64,000 nucleotides of DNA from Maniola hyperantus (lineage: Eukaryota > Arthropoda > Insecta > Lepidoptera > Nymphalidae): the NCBI RefSeq assembly GCF_902806685.2, contig NC_048546.1:13625891-13689890 (forward strand), in the 5' to 3' direction. Under the pieces are notes generated by a model. It had not been told where the DNA came from and did no database searches. It worked only from the letters and a program-made list of their open reading frames with translations. How positions within the stretch are numbered: position 1 is the stretch's first letter; every line of letters begins with the position of its first letter. Shown in pieces: positions 55,692 to 64,000 of the stretch. The translations under genes and the position numbers were made by a program.

Positions 55692-56250
55692 CCCAAGGTG
55701 CTGGCATGGCGGCCTCGCACCGGAAAGCTCAGCTTTGGAAGACCCCACCACCACCACTACGTACAGACTATAGTGATGTATAGTCATGTTTTGACAATTC
55801 GCGGATGCGAATGCGAATATCTGCTGCCAACATTCGCGAATGCGAATGGAATATTCAGTTTTTGATTAAATTTGGCGTTATTTGTCTATGGCTTGGTGAC
55901 CTTGGCGGCAGTCCCGTTACCAAATGATAAAGAGAAGACTGATATAATGTGATTACGATTATAATGTGGTAAAGTTACTTTTTGTTACACTACAAAACAT
56001 AAGAAATTAATGGATTTTGTTTTATTAACCAACTATTACATCAAAAAAACAAAATTATATTCGCAAAATATTCGCAGTAATTTCGCGAATGCGAATATCC
56101 GCGAATGCGAATATTCGTTCCTTGCTTGTTGCTTGGCAGACGACATCAAGTGAATCGCGCGACTCGCGAGTCGCGAGCCATTGGATTCAGGTGGAAGTTC
56201 CTACAAGAGATCCATGTCTAGCAGATGAACGTCTATCGATTGACGATGAA
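55692..56250 (+). mobile_element. RTE-like LINE 3' fragment split by an insertion
   Basis: The LINE text runs from 'ggtgctggcatggcggcctc' to 'ggaagaccccacc' at about 55753 and resumes at about 56140 ('cagacgacatcaagtgaatc') up to the (gatg)n tail. The ~390 bases between are a different element with multiple GCGAATGCGAATAT motifs at both ends. Confidence 0.65.
55795..56130. mobile_element. Element bounded by GCGAATGCGAATAT repeats
   Basis: Both ends carry several tandem-like copies of 'gcgaatgcgaatatt' and 'gcgaatgcgaatat' in mixed orientation around an AT-rich core. It inserted into the LINE fragment at 55692. Confidence 0.5.
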
Positions 56251-56547
56251 ATTGATGATAAAAGTTGACCTTAAACTTGATCTCCTCATGATCTCATCAA
56301 AGATTCCACAATATCGAAAGAGCCTAAGAGGCTTTTAAATAAGATTCAAGATAAGCTTTGTAGATAACAATCATTTATTAAAGTTAATTAATTCACGAAG
56401 ACAAGAAATCTGATCGAGGCTCGATAATTTTGACGCGGGACTTTGGCAAAACGATGAATTAACAAATTTTATGATCTATCAGATAACAAGTCTTGGTGTG
56501 TTTTATAAGTTAAAATTCTTTTTAATTTTATTTAGCCCTATCCCTAT

Positions 56548-56690
56548 TTTTTCAAAAGGAAAAACGGAACCCTTATAGGATCACTTTGTTGTCTGTCTGT
56601 CGGTCTGTCAAGAAACCTACAGGGACTTCCCGTTGACCTAGAATCATGAAATATGGCAGGTAGGTGAGTCTTAACGTCTAACGTCACTAA
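56548..56690 (-). repeat. Dispersed repeat family C, terminal part
   Basis: 'aaaggaaaaacggaaccctt' and 'acttcccgttgacctagaat' are the reversed 3' block of the family. Confidence 0.6.
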
Positions 56691-56887
56691 AATAGCGGCC
56701 ACGCGCATTAGCAATTTGCGGGACTTATAGGTCACCGAATCGTTACAGAATGTGTATTTCTATTGCCGCTATAACAACAAAATAATAAAAATTTCAAAAT
56801 GACCATCATTCAAATTTAAAAAAAATGTACGATAGTGGGGGCACTCTTCGAAACTTTGAACTTATTTCATCTATCGTCTTATAATAG

Positions 56888-57060
56888 AGCCTCAATAGCT
56901 CAACCGGTATAGGAGTGGACTGAAAACCGAAAGGTCGACGGTTCAAACCCCACCCGTTGCACTATTGTCATACCTACTCCTAGCACAAGCCTGACGCTTA
57001 ATTGGAGAGGAAAGGGGAATATTAGTCATTTTAACATGGCTAATATGCTTTAAAAAAAAA
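56888..57060 (+). mobile_element. tRNA-Phe-like SINE (type 2)
   Basis: The head resembles a tRNA: box A 'atagctcaaccggt', an anticodon arm with ACTGAAAACC (a GAA anticodon, phenylalanine), and box B 'ggttcaaacccc'. The acceptor arms do not pair, and no CCA-end gene structure is kept. The body 'cctactcctagcacaagc' and 'ggaatattagtcatt' ends in poly(A). Copies at 63357-63533 (+) and 44678-44853 (-). Confidence 0.8.
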
Positions 57061-58147
57061 TATAACTACTCCACATTTTCCCTGTCAGTAGATGGGCATC
57101 GTTATATCCCCCAGGCAAACTGCCGAAGTGGATAGTAATATAACGGTTGGCGGCAGATGACAGGCGAGATGAGAGTTGCAACCGCAAAGCCGCGAGCTGC
57201 AGTTGTTCGCTGCATGCGAGCTAATCGAATATCGATTAGAAACTTCGATTACATCCTTTGATAAAGTACGTCATGTTGGCGTGATTGTTTTGTACAGTAT
57301 AGGTATAGTACGCGACAAGTCGAGATGGCATCGCGCTAACCCGATGCGGGCGAGCGCGGGTGACGTGCGGGGCGTTCCCCCGCCTCATACCCCGATTACC
57401 ATATCAACCTGTAGCGGATTATAGATCCTATTTATATACGGGAACGTTTAGTTGCATTGATTTCAAAATAATCAAAAGTCAACAAAATTAGTCGAAAACT
57501 GGAAAAATCAACAAACTACAAAAGGGAAATTCAAGAACATTTTTCATTTCGATCAGACGATTACTTTCAACGACGCGCGACACTTGAGGAATAAATCGGA
57601 CTTTATTCAAATAGTAAAATTCCGAGATCTTATCGGATTTGGAGAAAGTGCATTAAATGATTTATAAGAGTGCCTGCTTGCGGTCATTTACCTCGATAGG
57701 GGTCAACCTTAAATCGATCGATGTTAAAATTCATTGTAGATTTTTAGTTCTTTTGTATTTATAAAATACCTTTATCATCATCATGTTTGCGTTTCATATC
57801 GAAATAAATTAAATATATGGTAACGGGCACCAGGTAACCGTAGGAACCTACCTAGGTACATTATTTGTATAATAATTACATAGGACCGTATATTAGGACT
57901 CACGAGTAGAAGTTTCATGAAACCGCGAATTTCACTCGTAATTGGGAAACTTTTCGTAGAATTGTAACAAGTACACTTAGGTCGGTTTGACTTACGTCTA
58001 TATACTACCTACCTAAGTAGATTTAGCTACCTGGCGGCGCTGTTTGTTGCGAATCGGGAAAAGTTCGCGAGTAAAACCAACTCATTAAAACTAACTGTAA
58101 ACTCGGAATACTTTAAATTTAAATAAAACGTAGGGAAAGAAGACGTA
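57061..58147. other. Intergenic or upstream intronic DNA of the K2P gene
   Basis: Holds a family J GC-rich piece at about 57340-57425 ('ccgcctcataccccgatt'), otherwise AT-rich. No K2P first exon was recognised. Confidence 0.4.
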
Positions 58148-58303
58148 AGCGGCATGTCGAGATGGCAATCGGGGTATGAGGCGGGAGGGGGGGGGGGGGG
58201 GGGGGCTCGCACTTCACCCGCGCTATCCCGCACTGGGTTAGCGCGGGGGCTGTGCGGGTGTGCGGGGGTGTCCCCACCTCGACCTGTCGCGTACTATAGG
58301 AAG
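58148..58303 (-). repeat. Family J repeat with a long poly-G run
   Basis: 'cgagatggcaatcggggtat' and the inverse-like 'cacctcgacctgtcgcgtac' form its ends. In between is an uninterrupted run of more than ten G (about 58187-58204). Short frames across it are composition artefacts. Confidence 0.55.
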
Positions 58304-58638
58304 GAACTTTTTGAGTTTATTCTAACTAATGAACCAAAAGCACAGAATATATTTTAATAGCACTAACAAAAGCTTAATTTGCAAAGTCACTTTGCAATTG
58401 TGCATTGTAAGGTCTATATCTCCTGAGGATGCTCCGGTGTCGGGGCGAAACGTACGTCGAGTGTGTTTTGGGATTTGCGTAGTATTGCTTGCCTAGTGGC
58501 TGCTTTTTCCTGCATGGTTAGCAGTGGGAGGGCGGGCGGTGCATTTCGCATGCTGCATGTTGCATCATACAGATTCGACCTGTTTCAGCAAATTAAGCTT
58601 TTGGTTCAAAGTCAAAGTCAAAGTCAAATGATTTATTC

Positions 58639-58987
58639 AAAAATTTTTACAAAAAAAATAAAAACCGACTTCGTTACATAAACACTAAAAATTTAAAAAT
58701 AATTTAATTTATTACCGAATATATTATGTATACAAGAGTTAATATAGTTCCATAATAATACTTTTTGGTGCCGGTGCCAATTAGCTTTAGCTGCGCGAAT
58801 CGTCTGGACTTCATATTTTTATGGGACTCCACAATGGCACCTCATTGGCACCGACCCCAAAAAATATTATTATGGAACTATATTAACTCTTGTATACATA
58901 ATATATTCGGTAATAAATTAAATTATTTTTAAATTTTTAGTGTTTATGTAACGAAGTCGGTTTTTATTTTTTTTGTAAAAATTTTTT
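58639..58987. mobile_element. Foldback element with ~125-bp arms
   Basis: The left arm (58639-58764) and right arm (58860-58987) are near-perfect inverse copies; for example 'accgacttcgttacataaac' is matched by 'gtttatgtaacgaagtcggt'. The spacer of about 95 bases is unique. Confidence 0.85.
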
Positions 58988-58989
58988 AT

Positions 58990-59330
58990 TTCACAATTTT
59001 TAGTGGCCCCATGGAATTATGCTATGACGGGTAAAAAATCTACTGTTTACTAAGTTATTACACTGATCGCGAGCAATTTACTCTTATCGGTTGAGGAGTT
59101 CCAGTATCTATCTTCGAAGATGTTCATCAGATGTTCACCAAATTGAAATGGGACCAACTTTGAAGTATACCCTTTCAAACAAAAAAAGAATTTTCAAAAT
59201 CGGTCCAGGCGTTTTTGAGTAATCGGGGAACATACATAAAAAATAAAAAAAAAATAAAAAAATAAAAAAAAAAAAGATTCCGACGAATTGAGAACCTCCT
59301 CCTTTTTTTGAAGTCGGTTAAAAATAGGTA
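58990..59330. repeat. Dispersed repeat ending 'gaagtcggtt'
   Basis: Contains A-rich (aaaaaat)n at 59235-59275, then 'ccgacgaattgagaacctcc' and 'tttttttgaagtcggttaaa'. This end is a common insect SINE/LINE terminus. The same 'accgactt' motif begins the neighbouring foldback arm, so the two may be parts of one larger element. Confidence 0.5.
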
Positions 59331-59887
59331 ATAAATTACTCTTATTGATTGTCTGGTATAGTGTTAGATTTGTAAGATAATATAGTGGTGATAATTATAA
59401 CGCAAACTTAAAACTAAAGCTACGAGGGTTCCAAACGCGCCCAGGTCTGAGAAGAGCCCACAACAAACTCAGCCGGGTATTCTTTTTATTATCACCACTT
59501 TACAAATTTATTGAAACTTATTAGAACTATCACAAAGTCGTTAAGCAACTCATTCCCAAGCTTGCTTATCATTTAAATAATCCTTTACATTGTAATAGGA
59601 TTTTTCAATTAGTTTACGTTTTATGAAAACTTTGAACTTGTTGAGAGACATCTCCAATATGTCTTCTGGAAGCTTATTATAGAAACGTATGGAATTACGA
59701 GCAAATGAATTGCTAACTTTACTGAGCCTAGAGGCGGGAATTACAAGTTTATTTTTATTTCTAGTATTTATATTATGACAGTCACTTTTTTTTTTAAATT
59801 TATTTATGTTTTTATGTACGTACAGTAAATTTTCAAAAATATATTGATTATGCACTGTCATAATTTTAACTTCCCTAAATTTAGTTC

Positions 59888-61246
59888 TCAGCGACTCTCG
59901 TGGCCCCATACTGTATATGGCTCGAACAGCCCTTTTCTGCAGCACAAAATAGAATTAATATCAGCAGCATTACCCCATAATAATATACCATATGACATAA
60001 TGCTGTGAAAGTAACTAAAATATACTAGTCTCGCAGTTTCTATGTCTGTCAACTGGCGAATCTTTTTTACCGCATATGCGGCAGAACTAAGTCTGTTCGA
60101 TAAGTTATTTATATGAGAGCCCCATTGAAGTTTTGCATCTAACGTTATTCCAAGAAAAATAGCGGTATCCACTAAATCTAATTCCTCATTATTAAGTTGC
60201 ACAGTGGTTTTCACCTGCTTAACATTTGGTAAAGTGAATTTAATACACTTTGTCTTTTTCCCGTTGAGAAGCAGGTTATTAGCTTCGAACCACTGTACTA
60301 ACTTGGTGAGAGAATTGTTTACTTCATCAAAAGTTGTTAAGTATCGATTGATTTTAAATAAAAGTGATGTATCATCAGCAAACAAGACTATCCCGTAATT
60401 GTCCTTAGCGAGGTAAGGAAGGTCATTGATGTAAATAAGGAACAGAAAAGGTCCTAAGATGGAACCTTGTGGCACCCCCATTTTTACAACGGATCCGGGA
60501 GATCGCTTTCCATTCACGTCTACCCTTTGTATTCTATCATTTAGGTAAGAACTCATCAATTCCAATGCTGCACCCCTAATTCCATAATGGTGCAATTTCG
60601 CGACCAATGTTTCATGATCAACGCAGTCGAAAGCCTTGGATAAATCACATAAAACGCCAAGCGCATCACGTGATTCCTCCCAGGCTTCAAATATATTTAG
60701 TATTAACTCAACACCAGCATCGGTTGTTGAGCGACCCCGTGTAAAACCAAACTGTTTGGTGTGAAATAAATCATTAATGTTGAAAAAATTAAGCAGTTGA
60801 GTTAAAATTATTTTTTCAAAGATTTTACTAAAAGTGGGTAGTACAGATATCGGTCTGAAGTTAGTGGGGTCACTAGTACTACCTGATTTAAATAATGGAA
60901 TTATTTTACTATGTTTCATTAAGTCTGGAAACTCACCACAGTCAACACAATTATTGAATATTAATGCTAACTCGGGTGCAACAATATCAATTAATGATTT
61001 CACAACGTTAACGGAAATGCCCCACAGATCATTTGTTTTCTTATTATTAATTAATTTAAAAGCTTTGATAACGTCAGAGCAACTAACGTGACTGAATTCA
61101 AACATTTTATTACATTCAGGCACGTTATCCTCCAATAGTGAGAGAGCGGCGGCTGCTGAAGAGTTCAATGATTTTGTAGTAGAAACAGGAATATCTGTAA
61201 AGAAGGTCTCGAAAACGGTTGCAACCTCGGGGTCTGACGTAATCAA
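59888..61246 (-). pseudogene. LINE reverse transcriptase frame
   Basis: 452 codons with polymerase motifs: LSKAFDCVDHETL, MGVPQGSILGPFLFLIYIN and LFADDTSLLFK near 285-295. It ends out of frame at 59888 because of a shift near 59943; the true protein goes on in the frame 59945-59550. There is no natural start codon: it belongs to the longer frame with the endonuclease. Confidence 0.9.
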
Positions 61247-61260
61247 CTTGTCATGATATT

Positions 61261-62310
61261 TTAGTTCAAATTACAAGTTTTATGTGTCACTCTTCCTGTT
61301 TCTTCGTTAACTATTTTCCAGGTAGTTTTTACTACATTGGAGCTGTTTTTAATTTTTGCCTGGATATATTTTGACTTGGCTGCAATGCAATCTCTCTTAA
61401 ACTTTTTGGAAAACAGTTGAACGTACTGCTTGAATTCGTCACCAGTATCATATTGTCGCTCCGCATACAATTCATATAGTTTTTGTCTACTTTTATGTAG
61501 TTCTACTGTTGCCCATTCACTAAAAACTTTTGCATCAGTAGTCAAGACCGATTTACTGGTGAATATTGAGTTAAATATAGTATTGAATATATTAAAAAAT
61601 GTATTATACATTTCATCAGGACTAAACCCATTTGACAAAAATGGAAGGTGTTTTATAAGGCTTAGTCTCATATTCTCAATTCGGTCAGACGTTACTGGTA
61701 CAAAGGTTATTCTACGTTTAGAATTTTTTTTCTTCAAATTTTCAAACTGGATCAACTGTCCACAATGATCCGAATCCAATTTGCTAATTATGGTTTTAGT
61801 AATTGGATTTATATTTGTAAAAATATTGTCTATACATGTGGCGCTAGTTACAGTTATTCTTGTAGGCTCCATAAACATGTTGGATAGGTTGTAGGATTTG
61901 AAAAGATTTAATAATTTGCCATTTAAAGGGCTACTTTCCAAAATATTTACATTAAAGTCTCCGCACACAATCAGCTTTTTATTTGATTTTGAGATTTTGA
62001 ATAAGACTTCATCCATTACCTTTTCAAAAAGATCAAAGTTAGACAAGGGTGGTCTATATACAGACACAACAATGAATTGCTCAAGTTCAACTGAGGATAG
62101 TTCTATTGTTCGCTCAACAGACAGGCTCTCTATGTCATTTCGATTCTTGAATTTTAATTGTTTGCTAAGCAAAATTAACGAGCCGCCATGAATCGCATTG
62201 GTTCTGGTGAACGAACTACCAACCTGGTGATTACCAAAATTGAATGTATACTCATGATTTTTTAACCAATGCTCAGTTATACATAAAATATCAATATTGA
62301 AATTATTCAA
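61261..62310 (-). pseudogene. LINE AP-endonuclease frame, N-terminally truncated
   Basis: 349 codons, from ILCITEHWLKNHEYTF through VVSVYRPPLSNFD, IVCGDFNVNILES and LDSDHCGQLI to a stop at 61261. The first catalytic Asn segment of the endonuclease is absent, so this copy is 5'-truncated at about 62322. There, 'agttctatatatc' is duplicated in the flank. Confidence 0.88.
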
Positions 62311-62591
62311 AAAAAGTTCTATATATCAGTTCTATATATCAGTTCGTTGTATATCATGGACTTCCGCAACGTAACGCCTGTTTCTATACAACATTTATTT
62401 TAACTAGCTTTTCTTACGATGTTTTCTGAAGATTCAAAGGGTTCACGAGTTCTTGGACTATATGATTAAGAAGTCGCGTCGGTCTTCTAGTTTTGGAGGT
62501 CCGGGGTTCAATCCCTGTCAGGCACATTTAACTAACTTTTCGGTGTAATGCGAATTTTAAGCAATTGATTAATAGCACTTGCTTTAACGGG

Positions 62592-62775
62592 GAAGGAAAA
62601 CATCGTGAGGAAACCTGCATACCTGACAGTTCTCCTGTTCTCAAAGGTTAAATTCTCAAAGACTTCATACCTACAGTTTGCCAATCTGCACTTTGCCGGC
62701 GTGGTAGACTATGACCACACCCTTCTCATTCTGAAAGGAGACTCGTGATCAGTAGTGGGCCAGAGATAGTTTGAC
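62592..62775 (+). mobile_element. SINE-like family D, nearly full copy
   Basis: 'ggaaaacatcgtgaggaaac' to 'gaccatgatgatgctgat'. The preceding 62495-62530 ('ggaggtccggggttcaatcc') looks like a tRNA-type box B, suggesting that the full SINE starts near 62470. Confidence 0.65.
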
Positions 62776-63070
62776 CATGATGATGCTGATAAAAGTTAGC
62801 AAGCGGTTATTATCGTAGTCTGGTAAGTACTGAGTAGGTGCCTAGGTAGTACTTAGGTAGGCTATTTGCTCCGTTCCAAACAAGTTGTGACGCACTACAT
62901 TCCCATTTCCAGTAATGAGCGGAGGTAAAACAAAACCCTCTTTTGTGAACACGAGAATTTCACGTCGTTTGTAATGACAGGCCATTAAATAAACCTACTG
63001 GGCTGGGAGCGGCCTGAGGCTATATTTTTAAGTGAAAAATTCTTTATGCGATTTTGAGATAGGTAAAAAC

Positions 63071-63156
63071 TAGTCTAAACTATACACACATCTATACCTT
63101 CAGGGTAAAAACTAGTCTAAACTATACACACATCTATACCTTCAGGGTAAAAATTA
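63071..63156. repeat. Two tandem copies of a 43-bp unit
   Basis: 'aaactagtctaaactataca' to 'ataccttcagggtaaa' occurs twice without visible change. Confidence 0.85.
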
Positions 63157-63356
63157 TACTTTAACATAAAAAGTGTACGCACAGTCACAATTTTACCTTT
63201 GGGATCTTTGAAGCTCATTATTTCAGTTTCCCAAAATGGCGCTTAATCTAATAGGTTGTAATATTAGACACGCAGTCCAATTGAATACTTGCTTTAGTTT
63301 ATTAAACTTTAAACTTGTCTTAATTAAATATTGAAAGCATAATATTAGCATTATTC

Positions 63357-63533
63357 AGAGCCTCAATAGCTCAACGGGTAAAGGAGTGGACTGAAAACCG
63401 AAAGGTCGACGGTTCAAACCCCGCCCGTTGCACTATTGTCGTACCTACTCCTAGCACAAGCTTGACGCTTAGTTGGAGAGGAAAGGGGGAATATTAGTCA
63501 TTTAACATGGCTAATATTCTTTAAAAAAAAAAA
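63357..63533 (+). mobile_element. tRNA-Phe-like SINE (type 2)
   Basis: Same structure as the copy at 56888, with very high similarity over the tRNA-like head. It ends in poly(A) at about 63520. Confidence 0.8.
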
Positions 63534-63751
63534 TTAAAAAAATTATCTTTTAAATGATCTTAAAAGGGAAATTAAGGCAAGTTACTTTGTAAAGGAAACT
63601 TGTTGTTAAAGAATTTTATTCACAAAAGAAATTAGATATTTTTCTTTGTTGAAAGTTGAACCCGCTAAAAAGCTTTCCATATAGAAAAGATTAACGAAGG
63701 TCTAAGTGGGTGGGAGTGATGCTGTCGCGGGCAGAACCTAGGGCTGCCAAA

Positions 63752-63899
63752 TAGAAGGAAAAGGTGTCTGACTGACTGACTGATCTATCAACGCACAGCT
63801 CAAACTACGGACGGATCGTAGGAGGACGTACGTAAGATAGGACTTTGTAGGGGTTTGTTTGTGTATTCCACGCGGACACAGTCGGGAGGATAAGCTAGT
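63752..63899 (+). repeat. Dispersed repeat family B, internally deleted
   Basis: Starts 'agaaggaaaaggtgtctgac' and ends 'gtcgggaggataagctagt', with ~60 bases missing from the middle. Confidence 0.7.
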
Positions 63900-64000
63900 G
63901 TATTCTAGGTATATGGATTTAATAACTGGTTTAACCACGTCATGTCACCACACCACGGCCTTGTTTATTATTTAAATACCTACCTAAAACTTTCTAATAA

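Larger units (their letters stand above)
59350..62322 (-). mobile_element. Non-LTR retrotransposon, 5'-truncated and frameshifted
   Basis: Three minus-strand frames cover one protein. 62310-61261 is an AP endonuclease (ITEHWL, SVYRPP, GDFNVNI, SDH), lacking its first segment. 61246-59888 is the reverse transcriptase (LSKAFDCVDH, GVPQGSILGPFLF, FADDTSLL). 59945-59550 is a C-terminal domain (QKRAVRAIYS, FYNKLPEDI). Frameshifts sit near 61255 and 59943. The 3' UTR holds 'cacaacaaactcagccggg' and an inverted pair 'gtggtgataat'. The motifs fit jockey/CR1-type LINEs. The protein is complete apart from the N-terminus and two shifts, so the copy is fairly young but dead. Confidence 0.92.

Noticed and set aside
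56888..56960. tRNA-Phe gene
   Set aside because: Promoter boxes and the anticodon arm look right, but the acceptor stem does not pair and the same head with a fixed non-tRNA body occurs three times. It is a SINE.
58154..58357. 67-codon frame with a glycine run
   Set aside because: Translation of a poly-G tract inside a repeat.

Overview
The window is nuclear DNA from an insect, very probably a moth or butterfly. No marker proves this. The inference rests on intron-containing animal genes, AT-rich intergenic DNA, and many dispersed short repeats of kinds I associate with lepidopteran genomes: pieces built around 'cgcggacgaagtcgcgggca', 'ccggccaagtgcgagtc', 'aacatcgtgaggaaac', and 3' ends of RTE-like LINEs. 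Coordinates 34042-34141 are exactly 100 N, a scaffold gap.

Five host genes can be modelled. (1) RpL26 on + (start 11332, stop 14620; three coding exons, 149 aa). (2) An unnamed basic, proline/lysine-rich protein on - (31160 down to 19641; eight coding exons joining in phase, 681 aa). (3) PBDC1 on + (35943-37468, about 163 aa), with a frame-broken second copy of its first large exon at 33466-33563. (4) The JmjC oxygenase NO66/RIOX1 on - (46776-45022, single exon, 584 aa). (5) The 3' part of a TWIK-type two-pore potassium channel on - (54747-52328, four exons; the 5' exon or exons are not in view). A sixth candidate, a short THAP-like terminal exon at 48045-48226, is weak.

Mobile elements fill most of the rest. 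The left edge (1-3918, -) is an uninterrupted Ty3/Gypsy gag-pol frame that runs off the window. A complete and very young Ty3/Gypsy element sits at 39643-44458 (-): its two 182-bp LTRs are identical by eye, it is flanked by a 5-bp GCAGT duplication, and it has one intact 1411-aa gag-pol frame. A 5'-truncated, frameshifted non-LTR retrotransposon occupies about 59350-62322 (-). Around these lie LINE 3' ends, tRNA-derived SINEs, foldback/MITE-like elements and minisatellites, several nested in each other.

The most consequential structural observation is that 31589-34041 and 34146-36596 are the same ~2.45-kb sequence placed on either side of the 100-N gap, differing mostly by small indels. This looks like an unmerged contig overlap rather than a biological duplication, and it explains the broken PBDC1 exon. 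I did not find a convincing new multi-gene system. The points most worth testing are the PBDC1 start codon apparently separated by a GC-AG intron, the unnamed eight-exon nuclear-type protein, the CRE-like 30-bp minisatellite in its predicted 3' UTR, and the young LTR element.
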